From: Cyclobacteriaceae bacterium
Lineage (GTDB): Bacteria; Bacteroidota; Bacteroidia; Cytophagales; Cyclobacteriaceae
Length of the DNA: 64,000 nucleotides
Reading direction: 5' to 3'
Assembly: GCA_958296015.1 (NCBI GenBank)
Contig: CATQIH010000029.1
Coordinates: forward strand, 1-64,000
The position numbers were made by a program, and so were the translations under genes. The notes beneath the pieces are model-generated. The model was not told the origin of the DNA. It did no database searches and was given only the letters and a program-made list of their open reading frames with translations. Of this stretch, positions 1 through 9,695 are shown in pieces (the stretch's first letter is position 1; each line of letters starts with the position of its first letter).

Positions 1-2519
1 GGCAGACTTCTGTTTAGATATCTGAGATCTTCAGGAGCACCATTGGCACCATAGTACCGCTCATAGCTTCTTCCGTACAGGTTGCCATAAGCATCGCCAT
101 CAATGAGCTGCATGGTCACTGTACTGCTGGCATAACCGTATTGAGAACCTACTACAATATTATCTATACCTTCACGAATATCTACAATACGGTTTCTGTT
201 TCTGGAAAAGTTGACGGTTAGGTCCCAACTGAAATCACCGGTTTGCACAGGTGTGGCACCCAGAATCAACTCCAGCCCTTTGTTTTCTATTTCTCCGGCA
301 TTGGTGATAAAGGTGCTAAAGCCGGTGGCATTAGATACAGGTACGTTAATGATCTGATCTCTGCTATTAGACTTATAATAGGTGATATCAGCACTCAGCC
401 GGTTGTTGAAGAAGCGCAGATCAGCACCAAATTCCAGCGATACCGTGCGCTCCGGCTTCAGGTCGGGTAGCCCCAATGTATTGCTACGGGTAAATCCTAC
501 CTGGCCATTCAATGGGAAATAGACGTTGCCTGAGCCATCAGCAGGAATCGTATAAGTGATATTGGTAGAGTACGGCTCAGCATCTTTTCCTACCTCTGCA
601 TACGAAGCCCTGATCTTGCCATAGCTTAGCACTTCCGGCAGGTTTAGCTTATCATTGAACACAAAGCCCAGGTTGATAGCAGGATAGAAGAAAGACCGGT
701 TACCTTTGGTCAGCGTAGAGGTCCAGTCGTTTCTACCAGTAATACCCAGGTACAGAAAATTATCATAGTTCAGTTGCAGGTCTCCATAAGCACCTATCAG
801 TCTGCGCTGAGAGTATCTTTGCCCGGTAGAAATGTTAGTAGTATACCCCACATTGTAAAAGCCCGGAACAGTCAAGTTTTGTCCTCGTGAAAACAAGGTA
901 TTTCTGCTACGGTCAAATATATCATTTCCCAAACGCAGTGTTGCTTCCACCTTATCACCAAACTTATGGTTGAGGGTAACGTTAAGCGTGGAGTTCAGAT
1001 CGCGGCTGTTGATGCGAGTTTGTTCAATAAATCCCTGCGCATCTAAAGATACTTCTCCCTCAATACCTAGTGGTCCAGGCTTTATTTCTGTTCGCTGGTC
1101 GCTATAAAAATCAGTACCAATTCTGTACAGGAAGCTCAGCCACTCGGTAGGCGCATAGTTTAGCGTGATGTTTCCGATGGCACGGTTCACATCATCTTTA
1201 TAAGTCCAGTAACGGGCAGTATAGAGCGGGTTGTTGTTACCATACGTTTTCATGGTACCATCCGGATTCTCATAATCTGTAGCATCCTGGGTAACGGCCC
1301 AATACATCAGGTTTTCCATAATACGTTCGTGGGGTACCCGATCTCCACCTGAGTTGATATAGTTGATAGAGCCGCTCATGTTAAACTTTTCACCAATATT
1401 AGCCTGTCCGGATAGTTTGGCAGAGGTTCTGCCCCAGTTGCTGAAAGGAATTACGCCTTGCTGGTACAAATTGGCAAATGACGCATAGAATGTAGCATCT
1501 TCGCTTCCGCCCGATATATTGACAGTATTGTCTGTACGCATACCAGTGCGCATCACATTGCGGGTGTTATCATAATAACGCACATTAGGATCAACTACCT
1601 GATCGGCAATGATCGGCGCGCCCCAGCTGGGCCAGAAACTGGTAGGCTCAAACGCACCTGAAAAGCCCTGTCCGTATTGCTTCTGAAATTCAGGGTACTT
1701 ATTGATATTCTCAAAGCCTACGGTGCCAGCATAATTTACTTTAACCCCACCTGCTTTTCCTTTTTTGGTGGTGATGATCACTGCGCCGTTGGCTGCTCGC
1801 ACTCCGTACAGGGCAGTAGCTGCGGCACCTTTCAGCACGTTGATAGATTCAATATCATTTGGGTTGATATCGGCTGCACGGTTGCTGAGGCCGCGGGGCG
1901 TATTGCCCGAACCTTCGTCTATTGTACTGTTGTCAATAGGCACACCATCGACAACAAACAAAGGCTGATTATCTTTAGTGGGGTCCAGTGAGGTGATACC
2001 ACGGACGATGATACGGGAACTCATACCAGGTGCACCACCTGCGTTGGTGATTTGTACCCCTGCTACCCGGCCCTGCAAGGCGTTTACTAAGTTGGGCTGC
2101 TGGGTTTGGGTGATCTCTTTTCCCTGTAGCTCCTGTACCGAATAACCCAGAGCTTGCTTTTGCTGCTCAATACCAAAAGAAGTCACCACAACTTCCTGTA
2201 GGGATTGGATATCCGGCAAAAGGGATATGTCAATTGTTGAGCTAGAGCCTATATTTGCTTCTTCTGTGGTGTAGCCTACAGAAGAAAAAATAAGGGTCTT
2301 TGCTCCTTCGGGCACAGTCAGGCTATACTTGCCATCAACATCAGTGACGGTTCCGGCAGTAGTGCCTTTCACCAGTACGTTGACACCCGGCAATGAAATT
2401 TCTTCTGCTCCGTCCATGACCGTCCCGGAAACCGTCGCTGAAGATTGCGCCCAGGCAGGAAACTGCGTACTACATAAGCCCATTATCAGCATAATGAGTG
2501 CGTAAAAAGGTTTTTTCAT
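1..2519 (-). CDS. SusC/RagA-type TonB-dependent receptor (partial, C-terminus beyond window)
   Basis: Not in the ORF track because it runs off the left edge. Reading back from the ATG at 2519 gives a signal peptide (MKKPFYALIMLIMG), a CarboxypepD_reg-like domain (about residues 28-110), the SusC hallmark plug region (residues about 115-245, with LQGRVAGVQI and VLKGAAATALYG) and the start of a long beta barrel; about 840 residues are visible. SusC proteins are outer-membrane, TonB-energised channels capped by a SusD lipoprotein. Its N-terminus closely resembles the SusC at 4100-7330, so the two look like diverged tandem paralogues. Its own SusD would lie beyond position 1. A terminator-like hairpin separates it from the upstream susD, so it may have its own promoter. 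The substrate cannot be read from the sequence. Confidence 0.93.
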   Translation of the reverse strand, partial: MKKPFYALIMLIMGLCSTQFPAWAQSSATVSGTVMDGAEEISLPGVNVLVKGTTAGTVTDVDGKYSLTVPEGAKTLIFSSVGYTTEEANIGSSSTIDISLLPDIQSLQEVVVTSFGIEQQKQALGYSVQELQGKEITQTQQPNLVNALQGRVAGVQITNAGGAPGMSSRIIVRGITSLDPTKDNQPLFVVDGVPIDNSTIDEGSGNTPRGLSNRAADINPNDIESINVLKGAAATALYGVRAANGAVIITTKKGKAGGVKVNYAGTVGFENINKYPEFQKQYGQGFSGAFEPTSFWPSWGAPIIADQVVDPNVRYYDNTRNVMRTGMRTDNTVNISGGSEDATFYASFANLYQQGVIPFSNWGRTSAKLSGQANIGEKFNMSGSINYINSGGDRVPHERIMENLMYWAVTQDATDYENPDGTMKTYGNNNPLYTARYWTYKDDVNRAIGNITLNYAPTEWLSFLYRIGTDFYSDQRTEIKPGPLGIEGEVSLDAQGFIEQTRINSRDLNSTLNVTLNHKFGDKVEATLRLGNDIFDRSRNTLFSRGQNLTVPGFYNVGYTTNISTGQRYSQRRLIGAYGDLQLNYDNFLYLGITGRNDWTSTLTKGNRSFFYPAINLGFVFNDKLNLPEVLSYGKIRASYAEVGKDAEPYSTNITYTIPADGSGNVYFPLNGQVGFTRSNTLGLPDLKPERTVSLEFGADLRFFNNRLSADITYYKSNSRDQIINVPVSNATGFSTFITNAGEIENKGLELILGATPVQTGDFSWDLTVNFSRNRNRIVDIREGIDNIVVGSQYGYASSTVTMQLIDGDAYGNLYGRSYERYYGANGAPEDLRYLNRSL

Positions 2520-2604
2520 AAGTGTTAGTAGTTTGAGAAAATAAGCGTGTAATTGTCTAGGATACTTAGACGTCTGAAAAATAGGAGATAGATTGATGTA
2601 ATAC

Positions 2605-2639
2605 AAAAAAAATCCCTACCAGTTTTACACCAGCAGGGA
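2605..2639 (-). terminator. Intrinsic terminator downstream of susD
   Basis: On the minus strand TCCCTGCTGG and CTGGTAGGGA form a stem of about 10 pairs, including some G-U pairs, around a 7-nt loop. Eight T follow immediately. It lies 25 nt after the susD stop and before the second susC, so the first SusC/D pair is probably a closed transcription unit or is attenuated here. Confidence 0.7.
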
Positions 2640-2663
2640 AATATTATGCTTTGAGCAGCTTTA

Positions 2664-4088
2664 TCAGGGTTTATCCCACCATACAGGTTCGTACAAATCG
2701 TCTGTACCTCCCAGCGAACGCTGCACGGCCTCATTGTAGTTGGCCGTGTTGTTCTGGTCTTCCTGCGTAGGATAAGCCTGCCGCAGCGGAATTTTCCTTC
2801 CGCTGTTGTTCTCAGGTGCCTGCAATTCGGGGTAGCCGGTACGCCGCCATTCGGCCCAGGCTTCGTATCCATTCATGTACAAGTGTACCCATCGCTGGTA
2901 GCTGATCTGCCGAATAGCATTGGCCGCATCATACGCAATGGCAGGATAAGCCATCATCTCTGTCAAACCGGTAATATCATCATTGTTCCATTGCCTGACC
3001 GACTGCTCTATGGCAAGGTTATAGTAATTTGCTGCTGCCGCATCGCCTCCGGGTATCCACCCTCTCTGAGCAGCTTCTGCCTGGGCAAAGAGTGCTTCGG
3101 CATAAGTGACCAGATAAACCGGTGACGTGGGCTGCCGGATCGCCTGCCCCAGCAGAGAAATGCTGTCTTTGCTGTATTTCCCAGTGTTTACTATATCGCC
3201 AGGCAAGCCATATTCTAATCCTACGTATTCTCCTGCCGCATTGGGTTCTGCATAGGTAGGCAGGCGTGGGTCTTGCACGGGTTTCATATAATCTACCATA
3301 GGTTTGCTAATGGCATACCACTCGCGGTTGAGGATGTCGAAGGTACTATACCAGTAGTTCCAGTTGTTGGCATCAGAGAGGTGCTGGTATACCAGGTTGT
3401 CTTCGTTGGCAGCAATCACTCCGGCATTCAGAGCTTTGTTAAATTCTGCTTTTCCTTTGGCAGCATCTACCTCTGATAGCCGCAGTGCCATCAGCATATG
3501 AAGCGTGTTGCCTAGATGCCGCCACTTTTCAGGATCACCGCCATAGACAATATCGTTGTCTATCACTCCGGGTACTATTTTGGCATTGGCTTCATCCAGC
3601 AAAGCAAAAAGCGCGTTGTAGATATCCTGTTGAGTATCATAAGCCGGGGTGAAGTTATTTTTTCCCTGCAACGACTGGCTATAGGGCAAATCTCCCCACC
3701 GGTCGGTCATAAACCAGAAAAAGTAGGCTTTCATGATCTTTGCCACGGCCAATTGGTTGGCTACAGGGCCTTCGGTAGCATTCAGGTTGTCAGACTCCAG
3801 CACCGTTTGCAGGTTCATCAGCGGATCTGCATAGTAGCCGTAAAAGTCAAAGCTGATCGTATTGTACCGAGAATCATCTGTATACTCGGTTTCTGACAGC
3901 TGCTGCGCATACAGCGGGCCATGAGCCGAAGAACTGATGCCTGGCAGACTTCGCATCGCATAGGCAAGCAGTTGGGTATTGGATGCCTCACTGGGCTGAT
4001 TAGGATTGACGTTGATGTCATCATCAAAGTCATTGCAGCCGGTCAGTAACAGAATACAGCTGATGGCTGAGATTAGTATTTTTTGCAT
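2664..4088 (-). CDS. SusD/RagB-family nutrient-binding outer-membrane lipoprotein
   Basis: 474 aa with a lipoprotein signal peptide ending in LLTGC, so the mature protein should start at Cys18. The body fits the SusD-like family of about 450-550 residues built from TPR-like helices, for example the N-terminal segment around AYAMRSLPG and the tryptophan-rich C-terminus ending in YEPVWWDKP. It should cap the SusC channel encoded directly upstream; the gap is only 11 nt, so the two are co-transcribed from 7330. SusD proteins bind glycans or peptides at the cell surface. No glycoside hydrolase or protease is linked to the pair in this window, so the ligand stays open. Confidence 0.93.
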   Translation of the reverse strand: MQKILISAISCILLLTGCNDFDDDINVNPNQPSEASNTQLLAYAMRSLPGISSSAHGPLYAQQLSETEYTDDSRYNTISFDFYGYYADPLMNLQTVLESDNLNATEGPVANQLAVAKIMKAYFFWFMTDRWGDLPYSQSLQGKNNFTPAYDTQQDIYNALFALLDEANAKIVPGVIDNDIVYGGDPEKWRHLGNTLHMLMALRLSEVDAAKGKAEFNKALNAGVIAANEDNLVYQHLSDANNWNYWYSTFDILNREWYAISKPMVDYMKPVQDPRLPTYAEPNAAGEYVGLEYGLPGDIVNTGKYSKDSISLLGQAIRQPTSPVYLVTYAEALFAQAEAAQRGWIPGGDAAAANYYNLAIEQSVRQWNNDDITGLTEMMAYPAIAYDAANAIRQISYQRWVHLYMNGYEAWAEWRRTGYPELQAPENNSGRKIPLRQAYPTQEDQNNTANYNEAVQRSLGGTDDLYEPVWWDKP

Positions 4089-4099
4089 GATATGTTGTT

Positions 4100-7000
4100 T
4101 TAGAAAGTAACGTTTAAGTTAAGGCCATAGGAACGAACCGTGACCAGTTGGCCTGTTTCTAACCAGCTGATGGGCTGGCTCCCCGTAGAAAGTTCGGAAG
4201 GGTTCAGCCCTTTGGGAGCTTTTTGCCAGATCATCAACGGATTACGGGCAATAATTCCTACCCTGATGGCACGGAAAGGCAGATTGCCCAGCCTTTCTTT
4301 GGTAAAATTATAGGCCAGCCGAAGCTCCCTCAGATTGACATAAGACGCGTCATACAGCCATTCTTCATACACATGCGTTCCTAATACCGTTCTGTAATAG
4401 GAGCGGGCATTTACGTAAGCGGTTACGTATTCACCGGTCTCGGCAGAAACCCCTGTTACCTTTACGCCACCACCTTCGTCTACCGGTTCACGCACATTTT
4501 TGCCACGGTCATTCGTAGCGGCTGTTTCCACGGCCTGGCCAGTCTTGGTGGCAAGCATACGAGACCAGCTAAAGAACTGCCCCCCTACCTGGAAATCTAT
4601 CATGGCATCCAGGCTAAGTGGCCCATAGGCAAATGAGTTCTGGAAACCTCCGGTAAACCTGGGCAGGGCACTGCCAAAGCTATGGTTAGGTTCGTAAAGC
4701 GGCAGGTTGTCTTCGTCCAGCAGGATTTTGCCACTTTCAGGATCACGCTGGTATGCTTTTCCTATCAGTATGCCATACGGCTCTCCTACCTGGGCATTTA
4801 CTGTAACAAGCACACCTGAATAACGATTAGAAGCTATCTGATAGTTATTGATCTCGGTACTGCCCTCTTTGTACAACTCCTTCACCATGCTCAGGTTTCT
4901 GCTGATATTGAAGTTGGCATTCCAGTTGAACTTGCTGCCCCGCACTGGGTTGGCTGTCAACGTAACTTCATAACCTTTGTTTTCTATTAGTCCGGCATTG
5001 ATGATGGTAGAGGTATAGCCACTGGCTCCGGATACCGGAAGCGAAATAATCTGATTGCGGTTTCGCTGCTGGTAGAGCGTCAGGCTGGCCCCAAAACGGT
5101 TATCAAAAAACCTCAGGTCCATACCTGCTTCCAGAGAGTGGCTGAAGGAAGGCTGTATATTCGGATTGTTCAACTCATTGGGAACATACAGAGAATTGAT
5201 GGTCTGGTTATCAGAGGAATACACATCTTCTGCATCCAGTTTGTAGTTGAGGGATGTCTGGTAAGGGTCTAGGTCGGCACCTGCCTGTGCATAGCTAAGC
5301 CTTAGTTTACCCAGGTTCAGAGGCTTCCAGTCGAGGATTTCGCTAAACAAGGCACTGCCCGAAACAGAGGGATACCAGTAAGAGTTGTTGTTTTCCGGCA
5401 GAGTAGACGAGTTATCGTTTCGAAGAGATGCATCCACAAACCAGATTTCGTTGTAGCCTAGTGAAACCAGCCCATACATACTGCGAATTTCTCTCCGGCG
5501 AAGATAAGAGGCAGTCAGCGGACGGTCGATAGAGGCTTCTATGTTGTAAAATCCCGGGCTGGCAAGTCCTCCCTGGGTTTCTTCCCGGAGGTAAGAATAC
5601 TCCTGAGTCATCAGGTTGGCTCCCAGGTTGGCACTTAGCGAAAGCTTACCCCAATATTTGGTATATTGTGCCAGAAACTCGTAATTCATCTCCTTGTTCT
5701 GATACTTTCCTACCCAGTAAGCTGGCTGCTCCCTTCCGCCAAAGGCAGTGCGCTTATCAATATTCTGGACAAACATATCTGATCTCACATGCCCGCTCAG
5801 GGTCAGTGCCGGTAACACCTGGTAGGTCAGCCCCACATTGCCAAAGAACCGGTCGCGCCTGTCCTGCGAGAAACTTTCGTAGGCATCAAAATAAGGGTTG
5901 TTCCAGTAAAGCGGCTCAGAGCTAACGTTGCCCTCATCGTCGGGGTCTCCCAGGTTCCAGTGCAAAAAGGTGCCATCCGGATACCGGTAGTTTTTCATAC
6001 GACTGATATCTACACTTCGCTGAAACCACTGTGTCAGATAGGTTGAGCCGTAGTCGTATCCCTGGGGAGGGCGCTGCGCTGCGTTGTTTGCGTAGTTGAG
6101 ACTGGTAGATACGGTTACTTTTTCGTGCGCTTTCAGTGAGCCGTTGAAGCCCAGGTTGTTTCGCTTCAGCCAGGTGTTGGGTTCTACCCCCTCAATGTTG
6201 GTGTGATTAAAACTCAATCTGAAAGATGATTTTTCTCCTTCTCCGCTTACGGCAATGTTATTGTTAAACGTGTTGCCCAGTTCGTAATAATCTTTGATAT
6301 TGTTCGGGTGCGGGCTAAAGGGAGTAAGCTTTCCATAGTCAGGGTCGTTGGGGTAAAAGCTGTAAAACTGCCTGACCGGTGTCCCGTCCATCTTGGGTCC
6401 CCAGCTTTCGTCTACGCCCATATTGACATAAAGCTGCCCATTGGTCAGCGTGTTAAACTCCTGGCTGCTTCCCCCTCCGTACAGGTTCTGTAGGGGCATA
6501 AAGTTGCTGGCCTTTTCTACCGAATAAGCACCGCTGTATTCTAAAGTCACTTTCTCCTTACCTTTTGCGCCATTTTTGGTTGTAATCATAATCACGCCAT
6601 GTTGCCCGCGCAAACCATACAAAGCCGAAGCTGCCGGGCCTTTCAGCACGTTGACCGATGCAATGTCATCGGGATTAATGTCCTGAATCACGTTTCCGTA
6701 GTCCTGACCGCCGGCTTCGGCAAAATTGATATTAGACATAGGCGTACCGTCCAGTACAATCAAAGGCTGGTCTTTTCCGGACAGAGAATTGACACCACGT
6801 ATCTTGATTTTTTGCGTGCCTCCCATACTGGCTCCTGATGCGCCTACTACCTGCACACCGGCTACTCTGCCTGCCAGCGAACCCAGCACATTTTGCTCTT
6901 TGGTAAACGTCAGGTTTTCTCCTTTTACCTGTTGTGTGGCATAGCCCAGCGAGCGTTCATCGCGGGTAATTCCCAGGGCAGTAACCACCACTTCCTGTAG

Positions 7001-7330
7001 CGAAAGGATATCTGGCAGAAGTACCTGGTTTATTTCGGTACGGTTGCCAATGGTTACTTCTTCTGAGGTATATCCTATCGAGGAGAAGATCAAAATGTCT
7101 GCGTTTTCGGGAACGCTCAGACTGTAACGGCCTTCGACATCCGTGACAGTACCATTGGTTGTGCCTTTGACCAATATATTGACGCCGGGCAGAGTAGTAT
7201 CATATTCGCCGTCTGTCACCGTTCCGGAGATCGTTCTGGAGCTGCTACTCTGGGAAGATTGTGCCCAGATGGGGTAGGCAAAGCATATACCCATAAACAG
7301 CATAATACATGCGTAGATTTGTTTCTTCAT
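4100..7330 (-). CDS. SusC/RagA-type TonB-linked outer-membrane receptor
   Basis: 1076 aa, full length. Signal peptide (about residues 1-24, ending PIWAQ), CarboxypepD_reg-like domain (about 33-112, with LPGVNILVKGTTNGTVTD), plug domain with GRVAGVQVVG and VLKGPAASALYGLRG, then a beta barrel ending in the aromatic GLNLNVTF typical of outer-membrane barrels. It imports a substrate handed over by the SusD lipoprotein encoded 11 nt downstream, using TonB energy. It is the first gene of the susCD operon and has a plausible Bacteroidetes promoter about 85 nt upstream. No FecR/anti-sigma or HTCS regulator is adjacent, so regulation is not evident from the neighbourhood. Confidence 0.96.
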   Translation of the reverse strand: MKKQIYACIMLFMGICFAYPIWAQSSQSSSSRTISGTVTDGEYDTTLPGVNILVKGTTNGTVTDVEGRYSLSVPENADILIFSSIGYTSEEVTIGNRTEINQVLLPDILSLQEVVVTALGITRDERSLGYATQQVKGENLTFTKEQNVLGSLAGRVAGVQVVGASGASMGGTQKIKIRGVNSLSGKDQPLIVLDGTPMSNINFAEAGGQDYGNVIQDINPDDIASVNVLKGPAASALYGLRGQHGVIMITTKNGAKGKEKVTLEYSGAYSVEKASNFMPLQNLYGGGSSQEFNTLTNGQLYVNMGVDESWGPKMDGTPVRQFYSFYPNDPDYGKLTPFSPHPNNIKDYYELGNTFNNNIAVSGEGEKSSFRLSFNHTNIEGVEPNTWLKRNNLGFNGSLKAHEKVTVSTSLNYANNAAQRPPQGYDYGSTYLTQWFQRSVDISRMKNYRYPDGTFLHWNLGDPDDEGNVSSEPLYWNNPYFDAYESFSQDRRDRFFGNVGLTYQVLPALTLSGHVRSDMFVQNIDKRTAFGGREQPAYWVGKYQNKEMNYEFLAQYTKYWGKLSLSANLGANLMTQEYSYLREETQGGLASPGFYNIEASIDRPLTASYLRRREIRSMYGLVSLGYNEIWFVDASLRNDNSSTLPENNNSYWYPSVSGSALFSEILDWKPLNLGKLRLSYAQAGADLDPYQTSLNYKLDAEDVYSSDNQTINSLYVPNELNNPNIQPSFSHSLEAGMDLRFFDNRFGASLTLYQQRNRNQIISLPVSGASGYTSTIINAGLIENKGYEVTLTANPVRGSKFNWNANFNISRNLSMVKELYKEGSTEINNYQIASNRYSGVLVTVNAQVGEPYGILIGKAYQRDPESGKILLDEDNLPLYEPNHSFGSALPRFTGGFQNSFAYGPLSLDAMIDFQVGGQFFSWSRMLATKTGQAVETAATNDRGKNVREPVDEGGGVKVTGVSAETGEYVTAYVNARSYYRTVLGTHVYEEWLYDASYVNLRELRLAYNFTKERLGNLPFRAIRVGIIARNPLMIWQKAPKGLNPSELSTGSQPISWLETGQLVTVRSYGLNLNVTF

Positions 7331-7646
7331 AAGTGTTTGTGGTTTGAAAAAGATAAACGGACAATAACTGGTAGTGACCAGTTGTGCGAAAAATAGGCTA
7401 ATTATTTATTCGATGCAAATACATAAGATGTACTAAAAACGCAAGGAAAACACCTTTTTACTTAATTGGCTTTTTCACAAAATTGCAATGACAACTAATT
7501 CGTGCAGGATATATTGTCTGCATGTAATACTTTGTATAATTAATCTTTGATATTCTACAATGAAAGTTTAGAAGCTGCATTCAACAGATTGAAGTGAGCT
7601 TTTGCTGCATATTACTATAAAACCATGCCTGTACCTTGTATTAAGT
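7331..7646. other. Intergenic region (316 nt) upstream of susC
   Basis: No coding potential seen. It is AT-rich and holds the candidate susC promoter at 7416-7444 in its left part. The right part (7500-7640) shows no hairpin or repeat that I could identify. Confidence 0.6.
7416..7444 (-). promoter_or_regulatory. Candidate promoter of the susCD operon
   Basis: On the minus strand TTG, an 18-nt spacer and TGTATTTG match the Bacteroidetes sigma-ABfr pattern (TTG-N19/20-TAnnTTTG) with one mismatch in the -7 element. It lies about 85 nt upstream of the susC ATG. Confidence 0.4.
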
Positions 7647-7997
7647 TCAAACAAACTTTTTGTAATACCTAAAACCAAAACGAGGGCGGGTGGAGAGATA
7701 ACTGAGATCATGTTCGTTTTGAAAAGCTTCCTGCTCAAAACGAATGTTCAGATATGCCTGTAGGTGTGATTTGCCACGCAGCCGCCCCGCCATATATTCC
7801 AGCAGGTAGCCTACGTAAAAGGGCAGCACCAGCAGTTCTGCTTGTTGCCGGATATGGATTCTTTCGTGGTTGATCAGTACAGCGTCTGCCTGATCGTGCG
7901 GATGGTGCAGCAGTATGAAGGGATATAGTGTAATGGCCCGCGCAAAATCGCGTGTGATAAACCTGACCAGGCGCGGTGCACACACAATTTTGCTCAT
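7647..7997 (-). CDS. Small HExxH-motif protein (putative mini-metalloprotease)
   Basis: 116 aa. The centre carries INHERIHIRQQAEL, a clear HExxH zinc-protease motif (His-Glu-Arg-Ile-His) followed by a hydrophobic helix LLVLPFYVGYLLEY. A glutamate-rich segment after it (FEQEAF) could supply the third zinc ligand. The layout resembles the catalytic helix pair of BlaR1/M56-type proteases cut down to a minimal domain, but I do not recognise a named family. Its ATG overlaps the stop of the exported protein gene upstream (ATGA), so the two are translationally coupled. Function is unknown; a protease role is inferred from the motif only. Confidence 0.75.
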   Translation of the reverse strand: MSKIVCAPRLVRFITRDFARAITLYPFILLHHPHDQADAVLINHERIHIRQQAELLVLPFYVGYLLEYMAGRLRGKSHLQAYLNIRFEQEAFQNEHDLSYLSTRPRFGFRYYKKFV

Positions 7998-8410
7998 GGT
8001 TTTGCTACACTACTTAATATAGTTGTAAAATCATGGGTCTGATTATCCAGGTAGATATTATCACAATGCACGTTATAGATATCTTCTGAAAGGATTGTCA
8101 GCAGGGAATGTCGCAGGTTGGCGGCTCTGCCATACGATCGCCAATTGTCGCCTACCTCACGGTCAGTTGTATTGTATACATACTGCTTGCCGATGATGTC
8201 AGGCTCAATAAAATACTCGTCGTTCAGCTCTATAATGCCGAAAAATATTTCTTGCACAAGGGCCTCAGGAAAGACCGTGACCGAGGCGCGATAAACAATA
8301 GTATCGCTTTCTATGCCGGTAAGGCGCTCGAGCTGGCAGGTGCAGAATTTCTGCGCCCAGCCGGTGGTGGCGGTGAAGAGTATCAGCAATATTCCAAAAA
8401 TGCTTTTCAT
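7994..8410 (-). CDS. Exported protein of unknown function
   Basis: 138 aa with a Sec signal peptide (MKSIFGILLILFTATTGWAQ, probable cleavage after residue 19) and a mature part starting KFCTCQLERL. Three cysteines (two in CTC near the mature N-terminus, one in NVHCDN) could form disulphides in the periplasm. I do not recognise a domain. It overlaps the downstream HExxH gene by 4 nt (ATGA) and starts 30 nt after the SDR gene ends on the same strand, so all three may share a transcript. The coupling suggests it works with the small HExxH protein, but this is inference. Confidence 0.75.
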   Translation of the reverse strand: MKSIFGILLILFTATTGWAQKFCTCQLERLTGIESDTIVYRASVTVFPEALVQEIFFGIIELNDEYFIEPDIIGKQYVYNTTDREVGDNWRSYGRAANLRHSLLTILSEDIYNVHCDNIYLDNQTHDFTTILSSVAKP

Positions 8411-8440
8411 AGGTGTAGGGCTAAAGTGTTCTGATGGCCA

Positions 8441-9481
8441 TTATAGCTGATTATTGCGCCGGGCGGCCTGCTGGCTTCTTATTGTCAGGAAGGAGGGTGC
8501 CAGCCACGACTTGCTTTGATAGCCCTTCTTCTGTTGTTTGCCAATACCTCCGGCTGAGGGCAACGCCCGGTTGACAAGTCCTAGCACATCTGCCATCAGG
8601 CCGGGCAACAGGTTGTTCAACCCTGCCAGCAATACGGCCTGCGCAGAAATAGTTACATCACTCTTGCCATAGCGGCAGGCCCTGATGATCTGCCGGGCCG
8701 CATCATAGGCATTTACAGAAGACAGAGGTGATGAATCACCTATGGTAAACCAGGCGTACTCCTTGCGGTGCTTCCCTTTGAAGATAGCATTGCGCGGACT
8801 GCCGGTACGCATCAGTCCAGGACATACCGTGGTAACATAGATATGATCTTTGAGCAGCTCGGCATGGTACCCTCGGGATAGCCCTACCAACGCATGTTTG
8901 CTGGCACTATACGGCACCAGGTGCGGAATACTTACTTTGCCACCGATGGAAGCGATGTTCACAATGCGCCCGGCCTGGCGTTTGCGCATGTCTGGCAGCA
9001 CGGTTTGCATGGTATACAACGGTCCCCAATAGTGGGCGTTCAGTGCTTCTGCGTGGTCGCTGAGCTGTACTTCTTCCACTGGGCCTACCTGTATGGTGCC
9101 TGCATTATTGATCAGCACCTCTACAGGGCCAAGCTTTCGGGTGATCTTTTGTATCATAGCTTCTACCTGTTTCAGTTTGCCCACATCACAGGTAAAGATT
9201 AGCACTTTGTGCGGGTTTCCGCTCTTCTTAGCCAGGGCATTCAGTATATGTTTTGCTTTTTTGAGGTCTGCCGCGTTGCGGGCACAGATAGCCATCTTTG
9301 CGCCTTCTTCCACCAGCACACGCGCCAGTTCCAGCCCCAGCCCACGCGAACCACCTGTCACCAAAGCTACTTTGTTCTGAAGGCTCATGGCCCTTTGCTG
9401 CCTGCTGATCAGCTTTGCCCCTAACAGGCCAGCCAATCCAATAACTGCCCATCGCAGCAGCCCCTTTTGTGTAGCTTTCAT
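8441..9481 (-). CDS. Short-chain dehydrogenase/reductase (SDR), membrane-tethered
   Basis: 346 aa. A short N-terminal hydrophobic segment (about residues 9-23) precedes a classical SDR Rossmann fold: TGGSRGLG cofactor loop at residues 42-49, NNAG at 125-128, the catalytic serine in NIASIGG, and YSASK at 191-195. This is an NAD(P)-dependent oxidoreductase; the GSRG loop is common in NADPH-preferring members. The C-terminal 80 residues are basic and extend beyond the normal domain of about 250 residues. The substrate is unknown. The next gene, at 9696, is divergent. Confidence 0.92.
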   Translation of the reverse strand: MKATQKGLLRWAVIGLAGLLGAKLISRQQRAMSLQNKVALVTGGSRGLGLELARVLVEEGAKMAICARNAADLKKAKHILNALAKKSGNPHKVLIFTCDVGKLKQVEAMIQKITRKLGPVEVLINNAGTIQVGPVEEVQLSDHAEALNAHYWGPLYTMQTVLPDMRKRQAGRIVNIASIGGKVSIPHLVPYSASKHALVGLSRGYHAELLKDHIYVTTVCPGLMRTGSPRNAIFKGKHRKEYAWFTIGDSSPLSSVNAYDAARQIIRACRYGKSDVTISAQAVLLAGLNNLLPGLMADVLGLVNRALPSAGGIGKQQKKGYQSKSWLAPSFLTIRSQQAARRNNQL

Positions 9482-9695
9482 AGATTAAAAAGTAATAGCA
9501 TGACAATTAATCCCCTCAATATCTACCGTAAATTTAGGCATATTTAACCATTTTCTATTCATACTTCTACAAAATGTTACACAGCGCATATTTCTTCGAA
9601 AACAGGTTTTATGGAGGCTTGGGATATATATAGCTTAGCTAACAGTTTTACAACGCTAAATTCTTGAAAAAGCAGTCTATTAACTTATTCCGATT

